Below, in pieces: positions 48,279 through 61,195 of a DNA stretch of 64,000 nt; positions within the stretch are counted from its first letter, which is position 1, and each line of letters opens with the position of its first letter. The translations under genes and the position numbers were made by a program. Source of the stretch: Botrytis cinerea B05.10 (taxonomy: Eukaryota > Ascomycota > Leotiomycetes > Helotiales > Sclerotiniaceae); NCBI RefSeq assembly GCF_000143535.2, contig NC_037317.1:1240001-1304000 (forward strand), given 5' to 3'. The notes beneath the pieces were generated by a model, which was not told the DNA's origin, did not search any database, and saw only the letters and a program-made list of their open reading frames with translations.

Positions 48279-49503
48279 ATGTTTGCAGCGATGAGCAGTA
48301 ATGTTGAACGTACTGCGAGACGAGATTCAATCTCATCCTCCGTCCCCATTTCAAACCCTATAGAAAGAAACCCTGAACCCGCGACCACTGCCGAGACACA
48401 GCAACACTCAACGAACAACAACGCCCTTCGGGAAGAATGCGACAAATTGCGCGAGAAGTTAAGCGCTACGGAATCAACTCTCCTGAAGACAAGAGCCCTT
48501 GTGAAGAAATTAACACGTCGTTTGGATGCTGCTAATTACCAATTACCACATGGCGTTGGTGGTCGTGCCCAGAGTAAAGACGAAACCTCTGCTCACGAAT
48601 ATTCTGCAAATCTTTCCCGCAATTCGAAGGGGGCAATAATACTTCTTGGTTACCTTAAAGATGGAGCCTTTAGTGATGAACTTCTTTCCGCTAGGATTCG
48701 CCATGAGAACCGTACGTATATTGAAGATTCTCGCAGCCGCACTGATTCTCTCGAAATGCGTTGCAAACTTTGCCAAATAGGCCTTAGTCATAAGAATTCC
48801 CTGGAGAGGTTGCGTCATGGGTTAGCGCTGTCAACAGCTACAATTGATCATGCTACGTTTGACCTTAAGCTGGAAGACCAACATCGAGAAAATCTGAATG
48901 CAATTCGCTTGAAAATCATACATGAGTGTTTTCGGGCTGGAAATGTTAGAGAAGCCGTAACTCGAGGTGTTAGTTTAGAACATGATGAGAGAGCCAGATA
49001 TCAACGTGCTCGGGACGAGAGTCTTCGCCAGCGGAACGCAAAATTCAAGGCTCTACATAACAAATATATTGAATGTTATCACTGGCCTTCATCTCGTGAT
49101 GGGAAATATCGAAGTTATCGGGAGTTTCTTGAAGCGAAAACTGCGGAGGTGCAGTCTCACCCGTACGGGACTAATCGAGAGCGGTTGCATCGACAATACC
49201 GGGGACAGGCTAGACTTCATCGTAATGTATCAGTGACTCTCGCTGCTACTGGTAGTAGAGATGCGAATAATGGTAAGAGCTTCGGTGTCCAAGTATCATC
49301 TATAGTAAATGCTAACATCAACAGGCTCACAAGTCAGTATGCAAGTTCATCATACCCATCGCGACCAACAGCAGACAAGAGCAATCGACAATACCAATGA
49401 TAGGCTTGGAGAACCTGAACGATATGGGAGACATCAAGAAGCTCAACTCCAACCTCCAATTTCTGCTCCTACAAGTTTCACCGCCTCGCAATACGGAATT
49501 TGA
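48279..49503 (+). CDS. Unrecognised protein with N-terminal coiled coil (gene structure tentative)
   Basis: Proposed exons 48279-49272 and 49325-49503 (52-nt intron, donor GTAAGA, branch GCTAAC, acceptor CAG) give about 390 aa. After a Ser/Thr/Asn-rich start there is a coiled coil at about residues 48-85 (EECDKLREKLSATESTLLK then TRALVKKLTRRLDAAN). A charged helical region follows with EMRCKLCQIGLSHKNSLERL, a CxxC pair that might bind metal, and a basic Arg/Tyr/His-rich part (for example YQRARDESLRQRNAKFK). I recognise no family, so it may be lineage-specific. Another acceptor at 49337 would instead carry the frame on to a stop at 49679-49681. The open frame upstream of 48279 has no ATG. Confidence 0.6.
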
Positions 49504-50026
49504 GCGGAACTACAAGCCAGACGAATATGATTCAGATGGTAGTGATTCCACAATGAACATAACAGCCGGAGTGCATGGTAGTTTCAGACTTATCATACCA
49601 TTGAATTCCACATATAGTAATGATTCCGCACGGAAATCAACAGTTGGAATGCGTAGCGGCGAGGGCAACAATCCCTCATAAGTATCAAATCAAATCGAGG
49701 GTTATAATCACCACAATGAGCGTGCTAATCCTGCGGGGCCCTCTAACATCTCTGATAGCTTGAATTGGACACGTTCATCGCATCCCTCATTGTCCTACCA
49801 CATATTTTCACAACCCACCTCGCTCACCACAACTTCGGCTTCGGGGTCTACCCCAATTCCCCAACCCTCCGCACCAGGTAACCTCGGTGTCCCAGGAAGT
49901 TCCACACAACCCCCTCTCGATCCCCTCCAACGCCCATCCAGCCCTCCAGACCCATCAGCATCAATCCGCCCCCACTCCTCACAAACTGCTTTCGAGCTAG
50001 CCATTCACTCGAACATAACCAGAAAC

Positions 50027-50437
50027 ATGGATCCCAGCCCCGCCGCCTCACCTCCTCCACAATTCGCAATTGCCCACGATCTCTCCCGGAGCCCCAACCC
50101 AACAGCCAGCACCCCTCAACAACAATCCCCCGTCCGCAGAATCACTGCGGGAATGTACCCTCTCCCCGATTGGAGCACCGCCGATCCGCGCACCTGGATG
50201 TACGAAACCCTTGTCCACCGATGCGGTATTACGGAGTTCGACGCCTACATCATGGCCATGCGATGGATGGGAGGTGGGGTGATTCTGCGTTTCATGAGCT
50301 TGCTCGATTGGCAGGTATGCACCACCTTGAAAGATGGATGGTACTTTTGTCACAGGATAAATCAAGGAGTCAAGAGCTTTGCTCTGTCGTTTTGCATTCG
50401 TGATCGGTGCTTCGAGATTTCGATACTTTTCGATTGA
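50027..50437 (+). CDS. Possible small gene or 3' exon, Pro/Ser-rich, start uncertain
   Basis: The frame from this ATG gives 136 aa if unspliced. The same frame is open backwards to 49682 without an ATG, and beyond one TAA (49679-49681) it continues back to about 49338. The stretch from MYPLPDWSTADPRTWMYETL to MAMRWMGGGVILRFMSLLDW looks like folded, coding sequence with C-ending codons; the preceding part is Pro/Ser/Gln-rich and disordered. A 41-nt candidate intron (50315-50355, GTATGC...CAG) would replace the end with a 15-residue tail stopping at 50403, but this is shorter than usual fungal introns. It could be an independent gene, the end of the gene at 48279, or a broken copy. No family recognised. 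Confidence 0.38.
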   Translation: MDPSPAASPPPQFAIAHDLSRSPNPTASTPQQQSPVRRITAGMYPLPDWSTADPRTWMYETLVHRCGITEFDAYIMAMRWMGGGVILRFMSLLDWQVCTTLKDGWYFCHRINQGVKSFALSFCIRDRCFEISILFD

Positions 50438-51506
50438 ATTTCCCTTATCTGCTTGATTAAATTGACATCTAAATATTTTGGGGGTTCTCGATGAACTACA
50501 TAGCGAAGTTTGGAAACCACCCGATATGTACACTAGGCGCATTATGCGTACTGTCGTTATACAATATATAGGGATATAGCTATTACCATCATCATTTTTA
50601 TTATTATAAGGAATTCGAATAGACGTCTCGTGAATATTAATATCCTCCATCTACGTAACTAGATTTCCTAGCTTCTACCTCCCAACACTCTACACGAGCT
50701 CTTCCATCAATGAAAAACACCCTTCAATGACTCGAATTCTCTCTCCCTCCCTCCACCCCTCGTCATATTATTTCACCTCTTCACACAGCCCATCTTCAAA
50801 TCCAATCTTTTTCAGAGCTTCTCCTCTTTTCTGGCTCCACAACAACAATATAATAGTAACAATACCCTCCCTCCACAAAATCTCTATGTCATTCTCCATC
50901 TGTTCACTCACCCCACCTTCAAAATCATCCAAATCATACCCAATACACCTCCCCCCTCACCATCCATCCATCCTCACCCAAGATATTCCAACTAACCTCT
51001 TTCTCTTATGTATTTCTACATACCTACATACCTTCATACCTATATACACAACCCTCTCCCCATCAACCCCACCCACCGCCACATCCAACTTCATATAAAA
51101 TAAATCATTTCTCAATATCAGAATATAACCCGAGCTGTCTGTTATCTTCATCCTAATATTCGAATAAATTTCCACACTTCCGGACTTCTTTCTATATGTA
51201 AGTATATTCACATCAAACCGAGTATGAAAACTTACCGCTAATATACAACCGTGTATGAGACAATATCATAGGACTACATTCTATTCGGCAAAGAATTGTG
51301 CATCCAGATCTTCACAAGAAACTACTTCAGGCCCTCTCGCATCGAACAAACAACAAATTTGTGAGTGTTCTTTTTTCTCAACAATACTGAAATTTTGATA
51401 AAATATTTATATTCATAAATGCATATCGACCCATCTTCGTGGACGTAAATCCTGACTCCTTACAATGCCAACCATAACTCCCACATGCAATACATTACCA
51501 TGCCTT
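50438..51506. other. Convergent intergenic region before CUL4
   Basis: AT-rich and C-rich sequence with only short ORFs (for example 50727-51098 plus) lacking signatures. It holds the 3' flanks of the locus at 48.3-50.4 kb and of CUL4. Confidence 0.55.
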
Positions 51507-54384
51507 CTATGCTAGGTACGTATAATGGCCGCCGTCTTCTCGCTCGATATAATCCTTTTCAATTAATTCTTCAAAAACTATTAGCCCTTGTATCCTCAGG
51601 TATAATGTTCGATACTAGAAAGGAAAACTTACTCTCAATATGTTTCTTGATTTCCGCCGGCTCCACAGCACCTCTCCCTTTAGTTTGATTAATAACCTCC
51701 GCCACCAAATTTTGATGCGTCATCGTCTTTCTAGACTTCATGATTCTAACAATGGCAGCTTGAGTTTCAAAGCTTCTGTCTTGAATAACCCTCTCGTGCG
51801 TTTCTTTGTTCTCCTCCTTGGTCTCTTTCAGTTGAATTTGATTAATCTTGATTCTATATTTTGGATCTGAGAAATTGAGATTGATGGTGAAAGTGTCAGT
51901 ATCATTGATATCTCTGCCTTTAGGATATTTAGCCAAGGGCCGAATTTTGGCGCATGCAAGTGACTGGAGGGTTCGTTTTAGTTCAACATCGACGAGACCC
52001 GTTGCTTTAGATATATCCTTGTATGAAAGGTGACCGCCATCTTCAAGATCATTGAAAAGAACAAGTACTATAGCTTGGAAACCACTAACAAGGAGTTCCT
52101 TGACACTTTTCTTAAACGTTGCTTTGACAACGCTGTGTGCTAGAGAATGTTTCCAAGTTAATCGGCGCCCACTGTGTTTGTGCTTATAATGCCGGTCGTA
52201 CTTTTCGATATGTCTCGCTACTTCGGCAGGAAGATTGACTTCAATATCCGGATAAGTTGGCCAAGCAGCAGACGAGAGGACACTAACTTGTAGATCCAGT
52301 GTTGTCTTGCTTGTATTGCTTAGAGACTGCTTGTATGAGATCATTTCATCCCGAGAAATATCTTGATCTTTGAACATCTGTTCGAGGTTATGTGTGAAGC
52401 TGTTACCGCATTCACCTCTTAACTTAGCAAGCATATTCCTCTCAGCATCTTGACTTGCACTGCGTGCCATCAACAAGCGACGAGCCAAATCTTTCTTGTA
52501 AAATGCTTCAAATACGTCTTTCCCTTCAATGAAGCGAAACAGTTCAAGACCCTGTTCTAGTTGACGGTCCAATTCTGCATCCTCATCACCGGTACTGGCC
52601 TGTCCATTCTTCTCAGCCTCATTGCGATCTGTGGCATCGGATACCAGAGAACGAGGTACAGCCTTAAGCCCCCCACGCAGTAAACCATCCATGTATTTCG
52701 CAATCATTTCCCCAACTTTAGAGGTATCTGTACCCCATGCCTTGGCAACTTGGCGGTCATTTATGAACTGTCCAAATGCATCCCGAAGACAGAAAGTAAA
52801 CGTCCCGTCTTTGTTGAAGGCATCACGGATGACAGTATCCAATGACCGTTTCAGTTCGAGCAGACGAACAACCATCTCATCGCTCCTTTCCTTGTCCATT
52901 GCAATAGACGATCCAACAGATTTTATATAATATGCGAAAGGCTTTTTGAGCTGTGCCTGTATATCCGAAAGTCTCAATAGCTGATATAAAGATTTCAGTG
53001 ATGCCATTTCTTTGTCGTCCAGGAGCTTAGATACAGCTACCGTTTCCAGGAGGACATCGGCACGTTTGAGGACCAAAATATCGTGAGCGTTGTCAAGTAA
53101 CGTTTTTTTGGTAGTGCTGTCAAAGTTATATGTATCACAGCGGAGACTCTCTCGTCGTAACAGATCGTCGCATGAGGAAATGTATTCTCTCAGTGGCGAA
53201 GAGCTCCGTTCTGATGCAAAATTCTCGAGGTAGGCTGAAGAAATATCCTGGAATCGTTCCTCGAAAAGACTCGTGTATATACCAAGTATGTGAATTGTGG
53301 CGATGGAGGCTCGGAGAAGAGCCGAATCGAACAAATCTAAAGACTTCCTATCATACTTTACAAGTTCACATATCCCTAGTATGGTTTGTGCTCCTGTTTT
53401 GCTGATCTCCTTTCCTTTAAAAAACACAATTTGGCGGAATTGACGTATACCCATATCTTCGAGCTGCGGAAGTGTCTTCGAGTTCAGCAGATATGATCTG
53501 TCAAGATAGCTGAATATGGATCTCAATAGAATCTGACCTCGTTGTCAGTATCTTCCTCTAGATTGGTATAAGTCTAGATATTTGCAGGCCTACCAATTGG
53601 GTTCTCCATATCCCCCATACAGTCTCCACAGCCCGCAGAGTTTCTACAGAGTTGGAATCTCCTTTGCGTAGAATATCTGGTAAGAGTCCATCCTTGATAT
53701 GTGTGTGACAATGCTGTTCTAGATGTCTGTACAATTGATCCGCCTTATCTTTTCCACGCCGGCAAATCGATTCGACTCCACGACATCTGCAATATTGAAA
53801 AGTCAGTAGTTGCCTATTGAGAAAGGTGAGATGCAATATAATTGAACATTGAGCAAGACTATCAGAGAGGGTGAGGGATGGAAGCAGCGGCATTAGGGGA
53901 GAAAATAGAAGTTACCAAGAGAATTGACAACTGGGGTGCAATATGAAAGAGTCAATGAAGCTTACAGAACTTCCAATGGTGTTACTGGCTGTTGGTTGCT
54001 AAATACTGATGCCAAAGCACCATCCAACTCGTCCCAGGTCTTCTGGAAATACTGCTCCCCATCGCTCGGAGAACTTATCCTGAGGTTCTTAATCACCAGT
54101 CTCTTCGCTCCAGTATGCGGTTGAAAATTCGATGGCCTCGTCAAATCCACTACTCCTGGACGCGAAAACCCCATTGTCTTGTTCATGTTGGACCGTAAAC
54201 CCGGACTTGTTGACGATGAAATTGGCCTTAGCTTTTTCGAAGAATGACAATCAACCTTGGATGTACCGGGGGGCGTGTTCGCTGAGCTTGGATTGGGACC
54301 TTGAGGATCGCGATGTTTTCTTTTAGCGGGTGAACTGGAGGATGTCGAGGAGAGATCAACTGCACGATCGTGTGAAGGCCACAT
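51507..54384 (-). CDS. CUL4: Cullin-4-type scaffold of a RING ubiquitin ligase
   Basis: Four exons (54384-53966, 53786-53594, 53532-51633, 51577-51507) give about 860 aa. The N terminus (about 90 residues) is disordered and basic, as in Cul4. Cullin repeats follow (CRGVESICRRGKDKADQLY; WGIWRTQLILLRSIFSYLDRSYLL). The cullin homology domain holds ELFRFIEGKDVFEAFYKKDLARRLL and MFKDQDISRDEM. The C-terminal winged-helix domain has IVRIMKSRKTMTHQNLV with the neddylation lysine (about K803), and the final exon supplies the cullin end DYIEREDGGHYTYLA. Cul4 binds an Rbx1-type RING protein at its C terminus and DDB1-type adaptors at its N terminus. It acts in DNA repair, replication control and, with Dim5-type complexes, heterochromatin in filamentous fungi. 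The final exon is only 71 nt and would be missed by ORF scanning. Confidence 0.97.
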
Positions 54385-55268
54385 CGAAGTGAAGTAAACA
54401 CAAATGATATAGTTTCGCCTTTCGTTCTCTTGTGAGGTGAGGGGTCGATCTTAGTGGCCGCAAAGCTCGGGGAGCTCCTCCCTGGATTGGAGATTAATTG
54501 CTGTAACTCCTAATGCAGCTCTTTCTACGTGTCAGATCACAACATTAATGCTGATGGTGCATTAATGACGAATATACCTTTTCTGTTTTCCCCTTGTGTC
54601 TGGATATTCCCGTGGATGTTACATGAGGGGAAACAGAAATAGGAATGTTGCACGGAATGGTGGATATGCATCTTGTTGCTTCGGAAGGAAGCTGTGAAGT
54701 ATGAATGGGCAGATTATTGCTGATAGGCGATAACGGCGATAAGAGTTTTTCTACGTTCCGAGGTTTCTCAATTGATGCACCAGTAGCTATGAGATTTGTC
54801 TTGATATAAAGCAGCACAAATCATTGGAATGTACCTAGTATGCATATATCTAGTATGTCAATGCTGAAGGTCTAATAGTAAAGGAAGGCGAGAGGTTCGA
54901 ATGTTTGCTTTAACAGTCGTGTTAGTAGTAGGTAGTTCAATATGGAAGTCAAATCGGCCATTCATTGATCCCAATGCTAGAAGAGAAAGATGGCGTGAAC
55001 GATACGTTATGGTGATGTTAGATTCCGGATCGATAGACACGAGAGATTTCATGATTATAGGATTTGATCAATTCACGATACTTGGCATATGCATTCTAAA
55101 CTCTATACATGAGCACCAAGTCATCTTTCCTCTCTGATTAGGCATTATCATGTCCAGTTCCTGTATCGTCGCCCACATCTCCTTGATACACAAGATATTT
55201 AATCCAAACTTATTTTCTCAAGTGAAAGATCTAAGAGTGGGTCGTTTATGGATAACTGTCTCTTCAAA
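54385..55268. other. Intergenic region between CUL4 and NUP192
   Basis: CUL4 promoter plus NUP192 3' flank, both genes on the minus strand. A 78-codon plus-strand ORF (54901-55137) begins with a hydrophobic stretch but is not supported otherwise. No repeats or RNA genes were seen. Confidence 0.55.
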
Positions 55269-58200
55269 CTAATAATGCTATTAGAGGTCGAAAGAACGAA
55301 GGTCATGGAAGGAATTTTTAACTTACGTCGACAAAGCGAGTTATAGTCATGAGTAACATGAACGAGTCTGATATATCAACAATGCTCTGCTCTGCGGAGT
55401 CATTTCCAGTCCCAAGTCCGGCCGACTTTTTGAGTACTGCCAATATGGCAGCTCTGTTGTCGGCCAGGAATCTCCTCCCTTGGTCCAAACTTTGTTCGTT
55501 TTGCAAGCCGCGACTGACGAGAGCACAACAAATGACCCTCATGATTGCCGCAAGTAAACTATAATGCCTACTGACCGCCTCCGAGTCATCGAAATCTAAA
55601 GTACTCTTAGCATGTGCATAGGATCTACTCGAAAGAGTAACTTACCAATCTCGAGGTCGGTATCTAGGGCGAATAGCCCGGAGGCTAATATGGCATGAAA
55701 CAGGCCCGAATTGAGGACGGCAGTGGCCCCAGAGCGAGTTTGTGATATGTGAACAAGAAGTGCCAATCTAGCATAAAAATCGGAAAGAAGTATAGTTGAA
55801 TCTACATCAAGTTAATGAATATCCAGCTTTACTAGGAATACAATCTTACCTTCGCGCGACGTCTCCTGTAGAATACTTGCCAAGTCCCCAATGGAGTTTA
55901 CCAGGATACTTATAAAGTTAAGACGGTTAAGAGATTCAATGATGTAATTGGAGTTTTCTTGCTTGGCCATTTTCACCAAGGCCCCGAGAAGTAGCAATGC
56001 TGCAATTCTGCAGTTCTGTTCACCGACCAAAGCATCATCACAGATTATATCTATTAATCGATCACCAGCCAGTTTGACTGTCTGCGTACTATGCGGTTTG
56101 CGTAGCCCAGGAACAATGGCAGGTTGATTGCTTCGACCGGCACGATACGTGCCGCCGTCGAGGCTATCTGTTTCAGGAACAGTCGGAATTTCAGTTTCTG
56201 ACGTTCCTGTAAGATAGCGATAGCTGATACTATAGAAAATTTCTTTCAAGGAACCGTTAGCACCGACGGCATTTATAGCTCTAAGCGACAATTCGAACAC
56301 ATAGAAGAGCTTATCGCTTAGATTTTGTCCCAGGTCACCTTCCTTGAAAGTGTTGGAATCTAGATTCAGGCTGAACAAGAGTGCCTTGGTGAGTTTAGCT
56401 AGCTCTAACGCATCAGCTGCATTTTCTAGGCAGTTTTCTAGCCTAGGTAAAATTATTTGCAAAGTCTGCAATACAAAAACCATCTTGGTTGGTTCGTCAT
56501 AAGACATGGTCTCTACCATCACGAGTAATAACTGGACCCAAGATTGTAGCGCCTTGTGTCGAGCTGCTCTTAGTTCCTTCAATTTGTTATCGATAAAATA
56601 GTAGTTGAACATCATTTGGGCTTCGTTATTGAATGCAACTACGTCTTGAGGATTTTCAAGTCTCTTCAGAGCGGCGAGCTCAGATCTTCGTAAAGTCAGA
56701 AGCTCTTCAAGTTTCATCATGTTGAATAATGGAGGGAGATCGGCATGGACCTCCTCACAGGCGCTAACGTCGATATCTTTGAACCAGGATAACGAGCCAA
56801 GAGCGATCGTTTGGTTCAAAGGTATATCCATGAAATCGAAAAGATCAAAAACAGAGCAATTATCAACCTGTTGGCCTTCTTCCACGATTGTTGATCCAAG
56901 TAGTGTGTTAAACATTCGCTCCTTTAGAGAAGGCAGATGGCTGAGTGCTATCTGGCGTAACTCGGCAGATGTGTATTGCAAGACGTTAGCGCGTTGATTT
57001 AAAAAGTTTGAGAGGCAGGAGGCAGAAGTTGCATCCAAAAATTCAGGATCTGCGAGATCCCGACCATCCCACAGCAACCCTGGCGTAATCAAAGTTTGCC
57101 TGATAAACATCTCGAAAAACGAATTATTGGCCCGCATCTCTATCATAACGGGGCTTGATGAAATGGGCGAATGCCATAGCTGTTTAAGCAGCCGCAGGCA
57201 TTTGTATCTTAGAGAGACCAGCCATGAAGAGATGTTTCCCTCACCCTCAAGGGATATATCGTTAGCCAACCTCAATATCGAATGAAAGAGCGAAATTCGA
57301 CGACTGAAAAGGGAATCCGTATCGACTTCTAAATGATCATCTCTGCATTGGAAACCGAGCAGTAAATGAGCTATTGTAGTCTGACCTGGACATGCCTCGA
57401 GACAGGCGATAAGGAAGTCCAGTATTTGGACTTTGATGATGTATGAATCAGACGTTTGACCTTGGGTCTCGTCAATATTTGCTTCAGTCTCTTGTAGAAG
57501 TGCGCGTGAGATGGCCTCCGCTGCATTATTTTCCTCTAATGCAGCAATTGCTTTATTACGATCAATCCTTCTGCTACCTGTTTTAGGAGCAGGGGCAAGC
57601 CGTGGCGAGGCGGAAAGCTTTTCGAGCAGTTTCAGAGATGCTATCACCAATTCTGGATTGCCGGAGCTACAGTATAAGCCTAAATCGGGAATTATACTTA
57701 AGTGATTGAGTACTCCGTCCTCAAAAGATGCATACGCGGTGTTTGGAACTGGGGCACGGCGATGGCTAGCCTGATGCTTAATTAGAGGTCGAACAATATC
57801 TCGATAAGTTGGTTGCAGATCCATAATCAAGGTGACTGCACGTATTCCTTGGAGGAGGCACATAATTGATGGTGAATCGGGAGCCGCACTGGCAACTTCG
57901 TTAACATCTTGGTGAATTGCAGCAAATATCGCATCCATTACGCTGGAGTTGTACATCCACTCCATTACCCTAGAAAATGGATGTAATAAAACATAGGTTT
58001 GTAGATCGGAGGTTTTTATAGCAGTGTCAACTGAGATGTTGGAACGATTTGCAAATATCACGAGATCTTCGTTGAAAGTCTCCAAGCAAGTTGTAATGAA
58101 AGTAAGACAAGTCAATTGCAGCAGTCTCAGCTGTATGGGGTCCATTATCTCACTCATTTTAGATCCAAACACTTGACCAACGGCGAAATCGACATATGGA

Positions 58201-60649
58201 TCTATTCCAGGCATGCGATTGGAAGTTCCGAGAAGTTCGGGGAATGGTAAACCATCTCGCAGGGCACTATCTTCTTCGTAAGGTAGTACAAGAGCATGGA
58301 GAAGTAGGATGAATGCATCTGGTTCTTCGAAGCCTGTGCCAAACTTGCGGAGAATTGCGTCAGGTGCGTAGGACGGAGGAGCTGTATTTCTTTGGGTGCT
58401 GGGATTATGGACGTATCCCCCAGAAACCCAAATGTCAAGAGCTGTCCACAAGTACTCGGCTGCTGCCTTTGTTTTGTTACTTAATAAAGAGCGCAATGCT
58501 GTGAAAGCACCAGCTCTGAATCGCGATGGTATCGAACTGGATGCAAGTTGGAAAAGCAGGTCTGTAAGCTGATATGATGGATGCTGCATCAAAAACTGCC
58601 TGGCGACCGCACTATGCGAACAGAGTTGAGATATGAGGCGGAGATAAGACTCTAGCATAATATAAGATTCTGGCTCTAATTCTGCTTGATCGTGGCTTGG
58701 CTTCCCATGGCGGTAAGCCTGGGCTTGTGGTACTGGTTGATCTCGAAGTTTATTGGTGAAAAATGTTAGTTCTTTGAATATCTGATTCCACGTGAGGGCA
58801 TGAGCCCGTTTCATTTTTCCGGCTTGAGGGCTTTCGTCGAGCAGAAACTCGTGCGCAGCAGTTGCGCACTCATCATCACCCGAAATGGCCTGGAGCATTT
58901 CGCAGAATGCCGAGACCAGCGGAGTTGAAGCACGTCTCGAAGCCCAGTACATGAAACCGATTAACACACCATCTGGAACATCCCAAAATCCATCCAAAGC
59001 AGCTTTTGGGCGCCCATCAAAGGCATAAGAGATGACAATTATAAATCGCTCTAGGTCTAGATCGTGCTCATGCTCATGACTAAGTTGACGTTGCTCGTCC
59101 TCATCTATCCTTAACTTCCTCAACACGTCTGGCAAGTTCGTTATGAAACTTTCGATAAACGTCTGGAGTTGCTCCATAAATTGGTCTTCAAAGAAATCAG
59201 AGAAAGATACCGAATCGGACAAAAGCTGAGGAGCTTTTCTCTGTAGCCACAACCGAAATCCTTGACGTGACGGTTCTGTCCAGCTTGCGGCTTTGACATC
59301 AGCAGAAAGAGACAATAAGAAGTCGAATGCTCCATCTTTCAAAGCTTCGTTGAACTGTTGAGATCGCTGTTTGGCCTCTAGTGTTTTCATTAGATCAGTT
59401 GGGAAACGAGGAATTCAGGTATGTAACCAACCTTCTTCAAGATTAATGCCATGTGGTAATCCATCATGGTGTTCCACATACCACCCACTATATTCCGCCA
59501 ACCACCAGGCTCGAAATGCTGCATGAGCATAAGGTAATACCCATGCATTCTGGTCGGTTTTAACGTTAATCTTCTTGTCCAGCGCTCTTGCATCTTGTAT
59601 CGTTGATCCACCTTCTGGAGAGCCAAAGCGCCAAATATAAGCAGCTAAAGCTGGGAAATGATGCACTGTAATGATTTGTTAGTTGGAATTATACTGCTGG
59701 AACACAGAAGATATCTTATAGTAGCTCTGCTCCCAATTCTAAAATTAAATAGCTTACCCAAAACATTATCATACTTGTCCGCTTTCTTCAAGACTCCAAG
59801 GAGTAGCTCAAAATCCTCCACGCTAGAATGATCTGCTTTCACCAAATAGAGTACAATGACGCCTAGTAACTCATGTTGCTTGACAAGACTGTGTCGCTGA
59901 TACTCCATGATTTCCAAAAGCTCCGGCTGTGATGGCTGTCCTAATACAGACGCACTGCTAACTTTGTCCGAGATCTTTTGAAGCCATTGTCTGATATCAC
60001 CCATGGCAGAAATACACTTTGAAATGAATGTTGGCGCATTTCTCGTTGTGTTTATATTAGTGGCCGTAGTTGGAGATTGACTACTGATCGTTTCTTTGAT
60101 GATATGTTCTAAGAACATCTTCAGTTCCTGCTCCTGTTCTGAATTGCCTTCCAACTCAGCAATCTGTTGAAGCGTAAGACGCAAGCAGTCCAACAGAAGT
60201 TTCCGTCGCTGATGAAAGCGTATTATGGAACAGGACAAAACTGAGCGTCCTGTCGCATCGGCATCGTCTTGTGCGTCGAAAAAGATTTGGGAAGCTTCAA
60301 TCTCATCAAGATTCAATTCATCTGCTAGTTGAAAGGTTCCCTGCTGAAAGTCCTCGTTGATCTTGTACATCTGCCCATCTCGCTCGAAGATTTCTATTGT
60401 GGTTATATTAGTTTTAGTTTTTTTTAAAGGGTTGTTCGTAGCCATAGAAAAGTACGTACCATTTGTGATACTCTGCCGGCTTTGCTCATTTCGATTCTTC
60501 TGGTTCAGGAGATTTCGAAAAGCTGTAATATGAGCTTCGAGTTCAACGGCTAATCGGTCGAGGTTCGAAAGGCGGGAGTTTGATAGTGCAAGAAGGTCTG
60601 AATGCAAGGCCTGGATTTCATTCAAGCTACTACTGGGTTGCTCCGCCAT
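55269..60649 (-). CDS. NUP192: Nup192 (Nup205-type) inner-ring nucleoporin
   Basis: Seven exons (60649-60460, 60393-59758, 59665-59432, 59377-55850, 55801-55646, 55595-55327, 55277-55269) give about 1673 aa, the usual size of Nup192. The N-terminal part includes EIFERDGQMYKINEDFQQG, ADELNLDEIEASQIFFDAQ and NAWVLPYAHAAFRAWWLAEYSGWY, which are hallmark stretches of the Nup192/Nup205 family. The rest is an all-helical solenoid (for example VDFAVGQVFGSKMSEIMDPIQ and RFRAGAFTALRSLLSNKTKA). Nup192 forms the inner ring of the nuclear pore with Nic96, Nup53 and Nup188. The Met at 60649 is chosen because an upstream Met at 60718 adds no family sequence. The extreme 3' end is tentative: without the last small intron the protein would stop at 55318. 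Confidence 0.96.
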
Positions 60650-61195
60650 GGTTGAGAAGGTTGCGCCGAGGCGTGGGATACAGGGAATCGATGTGGCATG
60701 GAACTTATGAAAGTTCAAAAGGGTAGGTTTGTCTCTCTTTCATGGCAAGTTGTAATCGTTTCGTTGTCGCAGATGCTGTAAGCAGTAATTTGGGCTACCT
60801 GTTACATAGAAAATTATTTGATGGAACAAACAAGCGATTAATTTTGAAGCTGTACAATAGGTCCCTGCACACGAAAAATCGCGTCGCGAAAGGTCAGAAC
60901 TTGTGTGTACAAGCAACCACCAAGAAAAAAATAAAGTCGTTCGACGATTTACTGATGCAATTTCAAGATGTCCTAGTTCCATGGAGTTGTCTACTTCTGC
61001 GAATCTCAAAATTGTGATGCTGCTCAATTCAAAAACACTATTTTTGAATTAATCTTTACTAAACCCTTAATGTATTTGGAGCCCCTCTCAGATTCCTACA
61101 CATTACCAAGCTCGTCATATTTCATATCCACAACAGTTGTGAGAGCTTCAAGCTAGGAATGCGTCCAAACCTGTGTCGTCGCATCTCATCTCAAT
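60650..61195. promoter_or_regulatory. Head-to-head promoter region, NUP192 / TEL1
   Basis: The start codons of NUP192 (minus) and TEL1 (plus) are 546 bp apart, so both promoters and leaders lie here. A 91-codon plus-strand ORF (60742-61017) and an overlapping minus-strand ORF have no signatures and are probably chance. No specific control site can be named. Confidence 0.6.

Noticed and set aside
54901..55137. 78-codon plus-strand ORF starting with a hydrophobic stretch
   Set aside because: It lies in the short spacer between CUL4 and NUP192, lacks a signal-peptide cleavage pattern, and nothing else supports it.
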